Both the position numbers and the translations under genes were made by a program. From contig OZ037767.1 of assembly GCA_964035545.1 (NCBI GenBank), positions 12,195,081 through 12,259,080 of the forward strand: a stretch of DNA of 64,000 nucleotides. The letters are read 5' to 3'. Positions within the stretch are counted from its first letter, which is position 1. Every line of letters starts with the position of its first letter. The notes beneath the pieces were generated by a model. It had not been told where the DNA came from. It searched no databases and saw only the letters and a list, made by a program, of their open reading frames with translations. The stretch is from Bugula neritina. Taxonomy: Eukaryota; Bryozoa; Gymnolaemata; Cheilostomatida; Bugulidae. Shown piece after piece: positions 51,201 through 60,234 of the stretch.

Positions 51201-52923
51201 AGCAGAATGGCGGTACTCACCCCAGCAGAAGTGCCTAAATCTTTCACTTGGAAATTATTTTGATAATGATTATAGGTGAGGAGAGCGTGCCTCTTGTCTA
51301 CACCATCCCACTGCAATAACAATCCCATATCAACTATAGTTCACACAAGCATCTTGGTTAGTATAGTAATTGCAAATTACACTGACTGCAACCAATATAG
51401 ACTAGTTTCTCTATTTGAAAATAGAACAGAGCGTATCAGTGACCAACACCGAAATCAATGTCTCTTTAGTAGAACTAACAGTACAGAGCTACATTTTTAT
51501 GCTAATTCCTGGAACAGTTTGGGAACATAAAATGGAATAAAATGAAGAGCTACTGGCTGCCCAGTCAGGTTTTAAATAATAACTTCTATTAACAAAACTG
51601 CAGCAGATTTGAGTACTCATCAGAACTGGACCATTTTTATTTCTTATCCATTAGTTTTACTTGTCAATAAGGATATCAATAACACGTTGCTGCAACAAGT
51701 ATAATGATTATAAGCAATCTGTTTCATTTTAATTTCATCAACAAATTTATAAAATGAAACCATCGGTATTTATGACTACAATTATAACTATTGTATAGTA
51801 CTATTTACTATTATACAATAGTTATAATCATCAAGTCCCTATGCTTCTGTTGAAGGTTACTCAATACTAACCATAGTATGTGTCAATGTAAAACAATACA
51901 GAACTATTCCAGAGACTATTACGAAGTTGAGATTGTGATTGATGATGTCATCCCCATGGGTCCTGATGACATTTTGACCCTATCACTATCTAACCAATCA
52001 TATCAGGTTACTGACATGAATAGCTGTCCATCAGAGTGAGTCTTAGTTGCAACTAATTTATTTTAATGGTGGTTGGACCAGTCAGTATTTATAGTTGTGT
52101 GATAATAGCATGCTTGAAGAGTTGTCTTGCTGAGTATGCGCGCAAGCACTTGGTATCTCCCAATACAGCCTTATTCAGAGGGTTTTGCACAGTAGAATTT
52201 TTGTAAAACCGGGCTGATAACTATTTTTTTCTACAAGGAGTTACAGTGCTCCCTCTACGTCTCATGGTTCCATAAACTTATAAAACTGCAACAAATTCCA
52301 TCATTTTACAGTGTATATAACTTTTACCCTCTCTTTATTAACAACTCTAAGAGAAATCAGTTATTCAGTATTTCTATCCATAACTTGGAGTAGATACTAT
52401 GATAATCCAGTGCATGTATGTTTAGAATAAAATACTGTTGAATGAAAAATCAAATGCATCCCTCTGCTCATTGGATGCTATAACTAATCTAAATATTACA
52501 TAACCAATGAGCTTCAGGGGTTTTAGTCTCCAGCTTTCAAACTATATCCTACACTAAGCTGATTAGAGTTTAATTACAAGAAATGTGATTTTACCTGCCA
52601 GTCACCAAATGCTTACAATATACTCAAGTCACTTAGCTAAAAGCTAGTTTATTTCCTTCACACTCACCTGTACTTATATGTCACACTCACCTGTACTTAT
52701 ATGTCACACTCACCTGTACTTACATGCCACACTCAATTGCACTTCCATGTCACACTCACCTGTACTTATATGTCACACTCGCCTGTACTTACATGTCAAA
52801 CATACTCGCACCCACCTGTACATTGATGTCACAGTCACAGTGGCCAAGAAACACCATAGTGCGAGGGAGTAGACAGTCAATCTGTCCATCTTCACTTGTC
52901 AACCTATATTCAGGGGAGGCCAT
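24210..52923 (-). CDS. CEP170: CEP170 homologue, FHA-domain centrosomal protein
   Basis: CEP170 proteins bind microtubules and mark the mother centriole's subdistal appendages. Exons: 52816-52923, 51221-51310, 51022-51123 (donor uncertain), 49678-49858, 48688-48920, 46489-46727, 44962-45152, 44486-44733, 43728-43766, 42599-42802, 42319-42445, 36001-36094, 35149-35409, 34034-34565, 33378-33578, 31674-31796, 28646-28889, 28278-28418, 27679-27903, 27134-27280, 26738-26914, 26290-26375, 25681-25808, 24210-24475. Total about 1,450 codons (human about 1,580). Marks: N-terminal FHA (LLPRTMVFLGH, VDKRHALLTYN, FQVKDLGTSAG, FINGKRIP), then RGTPLYGQPTWWG, ESGTYTIEED with IDRLFGI, VNTDVLLQSTEEFMKAI, and C-terminal ELEIAQLSHNLAKGLDIL, ELIDSMF, LANILKTLKQVEKN and EIKRIRHEIAGF. 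Phases agree except exon 3 to exon 4. To keep phase, exon 46489 uses a weak acceptor (ttatttag). Confidence 0.92.
26098..26220. repeat. GAGT-rich microsatellite
   Basis: Imperfect GAGT/AAGT repeats in the CEP170 intron after exon 26290-26375, about 70 bp past the donor. Confidence 0.75.
27290..27515. repeat. 15-16 bp minisatellite beside a CEP170 acceptor
   Basis: About 14 units of TAACTTACACACAGC and variants starting about 10 bp upstream (in transcript sense) of exon 27134-27280. On the minus strand units read TGTGTAAGTTA, with a GTAAGT donor-like word. Confidence 0.8.
28871..29105. repeat. 36-39 bp minisatellite containing a splice acceptor plus exon start
   Basis: About six units of the form GTACCGCCCACCATCTGACC then TACATACACACACCAT. 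The first unit overlaps the 5' end of CEP170 exon 28646-28889. On the minus strand each unit repeats the acceptor (tgtatgtag) followed by the first 20 or so exon bases (GTCAGATGGTGGGCGGTAC). The exon start and its 3' splice site have therefore been copied tandemly into the upstream intron. Confidence 0.9.
30525..31130. repeat. 21-bp minisatellite
   Basis: About 29 units of CACCATGTGTGTAGTATATT(A) in the CEP170 intron between exons 31674-31796 and 28646-28889. The period is a multiple of three, so open frames of over 200 codons appear on both strands; these are artefacts. Confidence 0.9.
31811..31885. repeat. Short ATATTACACAC tandem repeat beside a CEP170 acceptor
   Basis: Three units of ACATACATATTACACACATA with a TAT tail, starting about 15 bp from the acceptor of exon 31674-31796. 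Confidence 0.75.
31996..32469. repeat. 15-bp minisatellite, left part
   Basis: About 31 units of GTAGTAGTAACATAC in a CEP170 intron. It is the same array as 32814-33338, split by the element at 32470-32813. Confidence 0.9.
32470..32813. mobile_element. 344-bp MITE with long inverted repeats and TAA target duplication
   Basis: The terminal inverted repeats are about 70 bp: the left starts GCCTAGAGCCACACGGTGCG and the right end is its complement (ending GTGTGGCTCTAGGC) with few mismatches. TAA occurs at 32467-32469 and 32814-32816. Removing the element and one TAA restores a normal 15-bp unit of the host array, so the insertion is directly demonstrated. A 3-bp TWA duplication is the hallmark of PIF/Harbinger elements. 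No transposase is present. Confidence 0.9.
32814..33338. repeat. 15-bp minisatellite, right part
   Basis: About 35 units of GTAGTAGTAACATAC and variants, ending about 40 bp from the donor of CEP170 exon 33378-33578. Long open frames on the minus strand are artefacts of the 15-bp period. Confidence 0.9.
33905..33990 (+). repeat. G-rich tract
   Basis: Several runs of four to seven G (ggggagaaggggg-like) on the plus strand, about 45 bp from the CEP170 exon 34034-34565 donor. G-quadruplex formation on the template strand is plausible. Confidence 0.6.
34750..35132. repeat. 21-bp minisatellite with an internal orientation switch
   Basis: About seven units of TTACACTGGCAGTATATACT(C) run to about 34908. 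The array then inverts and about ten units of GCCAGTGTAAGAGTATATAC follow to 35132. The halves are complementary, so intron RNA could form a hairpin with a stem over 100 bp. It ends about 15-20 bp from the donor of CEP170 exon 35149-35409. Confidence 0.9.
36103..36325. repeat. 42-bp minisatellite beside a CEP170 acceptor
   Basis: About five units including GTATACTCAGCTATGTATAA then AGAGTATAACATGTATATGG. The first unit starts within about 10 bp of the acceptor of exon 36001-36094, so the array replaces the normal branch-point region. Confidence 0.85.
36440..36555. repeat. About 40-bp tandem repeat
   Basis: Three imperfect units around ATTAGGGGTGGAGTGTAGGT then ATAGACTACA in the large CEP170 intron 36095-42318. 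Confidence 0.7.
37492..37536 (-). CDS. Candidate 45-nt cassette exon of CEP170
   Basis: A strong acceptor (tttttttcag) and a fair donor (GAG/gtggag) bound 45 nt in phase 0-0, encoding NYQILKLKQPCWQPE. Neighbouring exons 42319-42445 and 36001-36094 join in phase 0 without it, so an optional in-frame cassette is possible. In another frame it reads to a stop (LPNFEVETTLLAA then TGA), which would make a terminal exon instead. No homologue recognised. Confidence 0.3.
37678..37826. repeat. 18-bp minisatellite
   Basis: About eight units of ATATCTCAGACTATAGAAT in the large CEP170 intron. Confidence 0.85.
37990..38130. repeat. 43-45 bp tandem repeat
   Basis: Three units including GAGACAGTGTCACTCAAAGT and ACCTGCAGGCACAGG in the large CEP170 intron. 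Confidence 0.8.
38560..38830 (+). mobile_element. tRNA-derived SINE
   Basis: The head resembles a tRNA: A-box-like TGGCACAGTTGCTGGAGC (from 38571) and B-box-like GGTTGAAACCC (38615-38625), about 40 bp apart. An unrelated body follows with an A run at about 38643. It lies in a CEP170 intron, antisense to that gene. It is not a functional tRNA. Confidence 0.6.
39005..39755. repeat. Higher-order AGAGTACTAC array
   Basis: Built from decamers such as AGAGTACTAC, AGAGTGCTAC and AGAGTATTAC. The order of variants repeats on a larger scale: the block near 39080-39200 recurs near 39500-39640. This is a higher-order repeat about 750 bp long in the large CEP170 intron. Confidence 0.9.
39997..40228. repeat. 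Self-complementary GTACAGTGTATATAC array
   Basis: Units such as ATACAGTACAGTGTATATAC are nearly palindromic, so both strands look alike and cruciform or hairpin folding is likely. Located in the large CEP170 intron. Confidence 0.85.
40667..41080. repeat. 21-bp minisatellite
   Basis: About 19 units of GTCTATAAGGTATATACAGT(A) in the large CEP170 intron. Confidence 0.9.
41706..41810. repeat. 18-19 bp minisatellite
   Basis: About six units of AACAGAATATGACACATTT in the large CEP170 intron. Confidence 0.85.
42872..43430. repeat. 18-bp minisatellite
   Basis: About 30 units of CTATACTATACACTGTGA between CEP170 exons 43728-43766 and 42599-42802, starting about 70 bp from the latter's acceptor. Open frames on both strands are artefacts. 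Confidence 0.9.
44838..44942. repeat. 24-bp minisatellite near a CEP170 donor
   Basis: About four units of GTATCTTCAACAGTATCTAC with a TGGT/TGGG tail, ending about 20 bp from the donor of exon 44962-45152. Confidence 0.8.
46008..46219. mobile_element. Short inverted-repeat element, GGTAAAAATGGC family, copy 2
   Basis: Left GGTAAAAATGGCAC with local repeats; right GTGCCATTATTACC. The centre is C-rich (ccccaaactcaaaccctc), the complement of the G-rich centre of the copy at 13811. It lies in a CEP170 intron. Confidence 0.75.
46758..46862. repeat. CTAGTAACTAG short tandem repeat
   Basis: Imperfect TAGTAACTAG/TAGTAGCTAG decamers just upstream of CEP170 exon 46489-46727, about 30 bp from its acceptor. 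Confidence 0.75.
50170..50336. mobile_element. Short inverted-repeat element, GGTAAAAATGGC family, copy 3
   Basis: The left end is degenerate (aggtaataatggtac); the right part holds several TGCCATTTTTACC-type copies and ends TTCTACC. The centre is G-rich (ttggggttggggtttag). It lies in a CEP170 intron. Confidence 0.65.
52665..52812. repeat. 21-bp minisatellite made of donor-site copies, next to CEP170 exon 1
   Basis: About seven units of CACTCACCTGTACTTATATG(T). On the minus strand each unit contains TACAGGTGAGTGTGAC, a consensus 5' splice site. The true donor of exon 52816-52923 is GTACAG/gtgggtg, immediately adjacent and clearly related to the unit. Confidence 0.88.
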
Positions 52924-52933
52924 GGCTCATCAT
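52910..52933 (-). promoter_or_regulatory. Overlapping upstream ORF at the CEP170 start
   Basis: Just before the CEP170 start (ATG at 52923) lies GCCACCATGATG, an ideal initiation context. That ATG (52933) is in another frame and opens a 7-codon ORF (MMSHGLP) ending at 52910, overlapping the main start. The main ATG also has an A/G at -3 on reading gccATGG, so leaky scanning or reinitiation may set protein level. Confidence 0.45.
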
Positions 52934-53914
52934 GGTGGCATTCTCTTAATTTTCTACAGAATATCAAAATCTTGCTACAAGGTAATATAACTCTACAACG
53001 AAGGGTATTCTCAAATGCCTCAGAAACCAATAACTAACTTCAGTCAATACAACTAAGAAACTCCACCCATGCCTGAATGATGTATAATAGCTCATTGATC
53101 TGCTCTCAATGCTGGCAGTGAGCAAACCCAACATAAATCATTACACACAGCTTCACAAAAGAAATACTCAATATATTCTACACTAGCAACATGATATATT
53201 TATAGGAATTTCTCAATCTGTATTATAAAAAAACAACAGGAAGGTGACAAAATCAGGAGTTGAGTACAAAATTAGCTCAGCACCATATCCATACCCTCAG
53301 TTAGCTTTCAGTTTCTATTCACTAATGAGTTATTTACAAGTTAAATGTAAGAATACTTATTGCCAACACAAACAGTAGTACTTGGGTTTATGCAGATGGG
53401 AATGACTAACCACATACCCTGTGTTTACTTGTCCGAATAACCTGAGCAATTAACAAAACCCTTCCTACCAACTAATACCAATGTTACATCCTTTTCTGGG
53501 TCCCACTAGCAGCATAGGCAAGTTTGCGAATACTATTACTTACTATTTTATTAGTAAATAAAAGACAAAACTATGTAGGGATAGGCTGAGTGCAAGTGGA
53601 AAAGTAGTTAATCAAATATAATGTACATGTAATAAAGGCAATACGCTAGCTGCATGTCCGGTGAGAATTAACTGAATCTAGCTATAGTTAGTAACCCTGT
53701 ATATTACTGGCAATGCATCATACAATTTACAAACTCATGTAATCAATAGAGTAAATGAGCTGAACATAAACTGCTATCAAAGCCAAAGGTTTTCATTCAA
53801 CTACTGCAAGGATTCATTGGGATAATTTCCTTACAGTCTATTTACTTCATCAACCATGTTAACTCCATAACTTCTGATATATTAGAGTTAGTTGTAAAAT
53901 ATCACAATCACTCC

Positions 53915-54140
53915 GGTGACATTAGTAAAACCTGGGGTCCAATAGTAAAACCTGAGGTCCAATAGTAGGCTAAAACCTGAGGTTCAATAGTAAAACCTGA
54001 GATTCAATAGTAAAACCTGGGGACCAATAGTAAAATCTGAGGTCCAATAGTAAGCTAAAACCTGAGGTTCAATAGTAAAACCTGAGATTCAATAGTAAAA
54101 CCTGGGGACCAAAAGTAAAACCTGGGGTTCAACTTGGGTC
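53915..54140. repeat. 21-bp minisatellite
   Basis: About ten units of CAATAGTAAAACCTGAGGTC and variants, a few with an extra GCTA (AGTAGGCTAAAACC). Confidence 0.85.
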
Positions 54141-56009
54141 GTAATGGTGGCACTGCACTGGTGGTAATAATTGCAAAATTATAGCAGTTGTAATCCCAAC
54201 TTGTTAATCTAATAAACATTGACCAACACCTGAGCAAGGAAAACTAATATGAGATGTTTCAAACTGCTCTACAAGTACTTTTATGTATTGTACACATACA
54301 AGGGAAGTTGAACTGAAAACTCAAGACCAGTATGATACAAGGTCTAAAATAACTGCAAAGCAAAACAGGGATGACACGGTGAACAAAAAGGATAAAATAT
54401 CTGTAATGATTATAACATGGAGGTATGCTTAGGTTTTAGAAGGTCTTTTAAATCTAACATTTATTGGTGGTTCTCAAAATTGGCATGTTCAACCCAAGAT
54501 TATGATATGAGGCCTAGAACATGTTATCTTGTACAATTCTGGCTTCAGCTGCAGACACTGGCTCGCAGCTCAACTGTCTGCAGCTGAATTGTAACTTTGA
54601 GTTGGTTTCAAACTGAAGAATGCAGTGTTTATTTGAGTGTCAATAAAATAATGAGAACTAAAGAGTCATTTTCATCAATTTATGTGAACATAGTATTCCT
54701 TTATAGTGCCACAAGTTAATTGAATAGTTATCTGAAGCAGTCCCATTACAAACACATGGTATGGAAATTGAACAAACCTTAAAGTAAACAGCACACTTAG
54801 TTATGAGATGGATACAGTCTGTATTACAAATTTGATTGCATAAATCCAAGATACTCAAAGTAAAGTTCATGCTTGCTTGACAAAAATCTTTGGCAAGGCA
54901 TATTTTAATCATTACATCACAATAATGGATCTAGCTACCCTTAGATTTTATAGGCTTGCTTAGGTCTGATGACTTGCTTTATGTGCCAAGTATGTTTATG
55001 GCTAGCTTCTGTACACTGAGACAGTAATTAGGTCAATTGCAATTGTGGCCATGTGCATACTGAATTATAGAAACTGACGCACCACTTTCTATATGTTTCA
55101 ACCTGGCATAAAACCCACAAGAGAGTATCTTACCAGCAGCAAAATTCTGTGCCAATAAGCTAACACCCTAAAGACTTGGCTCAATATTTTGGCAAGCTAT
55201 GGCCAGAGTTATTGAAAGGCATATGAAAGGCAGATAGTAAATATTTACAGTTTCATCCATGTTGCATTCCAAACAAATATTTTATCAATTAATAAAAACC
55301 TAAAAGGAAAATATAAAAAGATGAGCTATGATGTATTAGTTTGAGAATGTGTATAAAAACGCTGTTGGTTCAAACACTATTACTGGGAAAATTAGTGGTC
55401 AATAAATGATTGGTCTTTGCATGTGATAATTTTCAACCTGTTATGTCCAAAATATAAACTTTTTACCCGGCAATCTTAAGGCAATAGCGGAAATTATGTC
55501 ATTTTAGTTTGCTTTCAACTTTTACACTTTGAGTAGAGCTTGAAGCATTTTGGCCTAATAATAAGAGTAGTAGGAATGCATCCACATGTGAGTTATTATA
55601 GAAAATGATATGTTATAGGAGTATCTGCAGCACAATGCTGGGAAAATATTGGAATATAACGTTATTTTAGGCATTGTAAACAAATTCATCATCATACATT
55701 ACAAAACATAATGTAGCTGATACAGAATGTAGTTAATATTAGTATGATTGTAACTTTGCATTAGTAGAGTAGTAACGTAATGTCAAACTCACATCAATAC
55801 TAAGTTCAATAGTATAACTATAACTGTTCAGATATAATAATGAACAGAACTCTTAGATTGATTTAAAGTTGGAATCCTAGTAATATTTTTGGAACACTAG
55901 TAAGTCTATGCAGAAAACTTAGCTTTTAAAGTACAGAATCAATTATGACCAATAAGTATTTTTCAATAGAACTATAGGTGATGAAATAATCATATTGCAA
56001 ATAGTCATT

Positions 56010-56769
56010 CACCGGCTTCCATGAGATTGATCTGAGATCGATCTCACCGAGAAATGTGCTCAGATCAATCGGTTTTTCATGACTATGTCAGATCGATCTT
56101 GCGTGAATAAATTTTTTAAAGATAATTAGTTCACCCACCTGAGTGATTAAAGCTACTGCGAAAAGAAAACAAGATTGTTGCAGTCTAGAAATTAACACCA
56201 GCTATAAACTACGCACAGCAAAGCTTTTATCGTAAAGTAATTTGGACAATTTAAAATTATTAATCTTAATTTTTTAGCTTGACAGCTTATATAAAATTAA
56301 TAGATGTCTTGCAGACTATTCATAAACTTACAGGATTATTAGGCTTGAAATCACGCAGCAAATAACGAATGAAAGTAAGATTTACTAGTCACTTAAATTC
56401 AATTTAAATGCTCCTATTTTTTGTACCTTCTACCGTCCATAATTTCATATAATTGAATTTACTTAATAATTGAACTAAAAGTCAAAGTTATGGCATCTGA
56501 AAAAGTGGCTCTGGTAATTATTAAGTACTTTGCTTAGCAATTAACAATAAGTTATCACTTTTATTAGCAGACAACATTTTAGCGAGCAGGCATTTTTCTA
56601 CTTCTCAGATCGATCTGATGTCTTTCCATGGTCTTATTGCCTTGAGATCGATCTCAGTTTGATCTCCACAGACCGACCAGCTCAGATCGATGGAGATCAA
56701 TCTTTGCCGTCTTTCCATAGATCGCTCTCGCTGAGATTGATCTCAGATCGATCCATGGAAAGCCAGTAA
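56010..56769. mobile_element. 760-bp inverted-repeat element with GATC-rich ends
   Basis: The left end starts CACCGGCTTCCATGAGATTG and continues into GATCTGAGATCGATCTCACC. The right end is its approximate complement (GGTGAGATTGATCT-like, ending ATCCATGGAAAGCCAGTA). Ten or more copies of AGATCGATCT or close variants cluster in the outer 150 bp at each side. The middle is AT-rich and non-coding. I could not define a target duplication. Confidence 0.75.
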
Positions 56770-57559
56770 TTAGTAGCTTATATAGCTACAATACTATAGT
56801 ACAACATATGATTATATTAAATTCATATATAATGAAAGTAATGACAAATGACAACAGTCTGAGCCATGGCCATTAATATTAAAGTATAATTTATACTAAA
56901 TATTTCGTTATCAGTATCACACTTGCAAAAATTACTTACTGAATAAAGATATAATTATAGATAAATATAACTAGTATTTAGTCTATTAGATTTACTATTG
57001 TAGTTGGTATTATATTTTGCAATTTAGTATAATTATATATTGCTATTAGTATTACCACTAATAATTACTATTAAAGGCTGTTAAAACTTAACTAAAAACT
57101 GAGTCAAACCCAAGTGTATTTTTCTACAAGCCAACTATTGTAATTCAACTTGCTAATTCAATTTAGATAGGTAAAAAGTTACATTGTCACTGTCTAAACT
57201 AGAGTCATTCTATTTTAACTAACAGTAACAGTAAGCCATAAACTTGTGTAACTTCAATTTGAAACTTGGTAAAAAGCTACTATTGATACTGATAGTTATA
57301 CTGTGATAGTGATAGCCACCTATGATTATGATAGTTATACCAATAGACATTGCTGAGTAGTACTATTAGTATTGCCATTGGGCTTGGCATTGCCTACAAC
57401 ATTCAATGGCAGTAGCCAGTGTGAGTATCGGTATGAAATTATGTTAGACTTAGTGTAATGAATATGAGTATCACTATCTCTATCAGCCATCAGGCTAAGC
57501 CTAAGGGCTAGGGCTTAAAGTTAATTTTAGTAGTTAATGTTGTTACTCATTTAGCAATT

Positions 57560-57850
57560 ATCACTATTAGTATTAGTATTACTGTATTACTATTGAGTAT
57601 TGTCTATTACAGTATTAGTATTACTATTACTTATTAGTACTACTATTTCTGAGTATTAGACTTACTTTTAATATAATAATAATAGTAACGGCAATACTAG
57701 TACTGCTATTCACAACAATTATCACTATCACTATGAGTATGAGTATCACTATCACAGTATCAGTATGAGTATGACTATCATCACTATGAGTATGACTATC
57801 ACTATGAGTATGACTATGAGTATCTGAGTATCAGTATGAGTATGAGTGTG
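57560..57850. repeat. Degenerate TATGAGTATCAC repeats
   Basis: Irregular 6- and 12-bp words (tatgag, tatcac, tattac) without a stable unit; low-complexity intergenic DNA. Confidence 0.6.
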
Positions 57851-58049
57851 ACTATTGCAATTGGGAAAATGATATTAGATTTAAAAATTAGGGTAATTAT
57901 TAAAAGCTCAAAGTAATTTAGCTAATAAGTCAACTAGTTATTACAACAAAAGAATGTTTACTGCCAAGTATCACACTCACAGCAAAGAGTGAAAATTCAG
58001 GAGACACTAGTCACTAGTACTTTGTATCTGCATGGAGAACGACTATAGA

Positions 58050-58330
58050 TCTTAACTTGGTAACTAAAGCTACCGTGCTTCGATCTAGGCCTTGTCGGGT
58101 TAAGGTAAAAACACACTCAGCGACAATCACGTTAACATTTGCTCTATTGGGCTCGGTGGGCAATTTTTTCCTTTGCTTAGAAAGCTTGACTGTTCGGCCG
58201 CTACACGGTTGTATTTTATCGGCAGACTTTCTGAAACTAACAGCGAAATAAAGTTGAACTAAGCCTTGGCCGATTTAGCGTTTGTACGCCTATTTTCGCG
58301 AGTCAAATTATTCAACGCGTAGAAAAGGAT
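58050..58330. promoter_or_regulatory. CpG-richer patch, candidate promoter region
   Basis: CpG dinucleotides (gtcgggtt, cagcgac, ttcggccgctacacgg, ttcgcgag, caacgcgtag) are far denser here than in flanking DNA. It lies between the divergent CEP170 and P450 genes, so it may hold a promoter or an untranslated first exon. No core promoter motif was assigned. Confidence 0.3.
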
Positions 58331-60234
58331 TTTCAAACACCCCTCCCTTAAAATTGAGTTATGTACTCTTTGATAAAAAAGAAAATAACTCTACAGACTA
58401 CAATGAGCTTCTTATAGAATCTAGAATTTAGATTTTAGATGATTCGGGTTCCTTGATAAAAAATATTATCCTGCTCCAGTGTTATAAATAATGTTTCTGG
58501 TGGTAGGATCTTTTAGGTTGTGTCAAAATAGAAATAATACCTATCTTGGTATTAACGGCCCTTAAGTTCTTCTTCATTTTAAAAGCTAGTGTTTGTTCTA
58601 TAACACTATTTATGCTGTTTGTATAAATTAGTATTTTATTTTCCTTTTCAATTTAATTTATGCTTTTATTTTTGCTTAAGGTGTTGGCAGCTTTCTATTG
58701 TGAAGAGCAAAATTCAATTTACAGACCGCAAAACCTTCTGATCAATTATCATTTATCCACTCGCGTAATACAAATTTATATTAGTAAAGCAACATATTTT
58801 AATATAATCTGAGATAAAAATGCATATATTTAGAGCCTAAACCAAATGCTATTACAAGCTTACACAGCGCCACAACCAGTGTATAAGGAAGTAATTCGAC
58901 ATTAGTAAGCTTTTATTATTTTACATATGCTACCAAGTCATTTAAGACAATTAGCATTATAAAGTACCAATAATGCAAAAGGGAAATTGAAGCAAGTATG
59001 CATGATCAAGGGATAAAAACTGTAGCAAGAAAGAAGAAGACGTGTCGCATGCATCGTACAGGCATATATTGATGGCAATAACCTCATAATAAATGGAAGA
59101 CCAACAATAGCAGTTGTTGACAAGAACTTCAATTTTTATAAATTAATTTCAATTAAAATTAGTGAATAGTTACATGATTATCATTACATATTTAGACTTA
59201 AGATAATGATTAATTTGTTAGCAAAACTCCGCATTAGTTTCTAGGATTATATTTGAGGTTTCTATGGTTACAATATGAAACCCTCATAGTGATTGCTTTG
59301 TAACAGGATAGTATGGCCCAAGTTAAGTCACTTTTGGCTAAATGTGGGGTGAGTGACCATGTTCAGTTGCTTGTAACATGTAACATATGTGTGGGTATGG
59401 CTCCTAATGTTACGTAACTATCTGCCACAACAACTACCATCACCAATAGTTTAGTGAGTGTGTAGCTATTCCACCAGTCAGCTCGTGAGTACACATCTCA
59501 TAGCATAGTTAGGTGCAGAAATGTAGATTCTTCTTAGCCTAAACTTCTAAGTTCTAGATTAGCTTTTGATTTTGGAAAGAGATTGCTTTAATTCACAGAC
59601 TGCAACTTATTGTGCTGCAAATATTTGCTATAACTTGTTTTATTCAAAATCCCTGCACCTCTGCAAGTAGACAATTTTGGTAGCAAAAACGTATTCTCCT
59701 AATGTCTTTTAAATAAGTGTAGAAACCACCAATGTATGAGGATAGAAGTTACTAATATATACAAGGATAAAAGTTACTAAAGTATGAGTATAGTAGTTAC
59801 TAATGTGTGAATGATTTTGAAAAATTTGAAATGTTAAGGTTCTCATTTTAACTAAACTTTTTAAAATCTAACTCCACTATTACAATATGTTGAAAAAATA
59901 AAGTAAAAGCTGCAGCCAAAGTTGCTTTATTTATAAAATATATAAATAACTTTTATTCTTTTAAATATTTTGTATTCTATGCTAATTTCCTTAAACTAAA
60001 ATTTATCATTATATTTTTGATAAGATGTTTTTACAGCACACATAAATATTGTGTGACAACTTCAAATTAACTTTATATGCACGATTTGTATGACTATATT
60101 CAAATTACTTTAATTGGGCTGTCAATATGGTAAATAATTTTTATAGCTGTAAAAACTTCTGTTATTGAATAATAACTATATACCTACATATTACAGGTTA
60201 TCCAGTATTTAGTCTGCTTGTTGAGTCACAATTT

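Larger units (their letters stand above)
52924..60234. other. Intergenic region between CEP170 and the P450 gene
   Basis: The two genes diverge, so both promoters should lie here. Contents: a 21-bp minisatellite near 54 kb, a GATC-rich inverted-repeat element at 56.0-56.8 kb, degenerate TATGAGTATCAC repeats at 57.5-57.85 kb and a CpG-richer patch at 58.05-58.33 kb. Other stretches are AT-rich and featureless to me. Confidence 0.6.
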
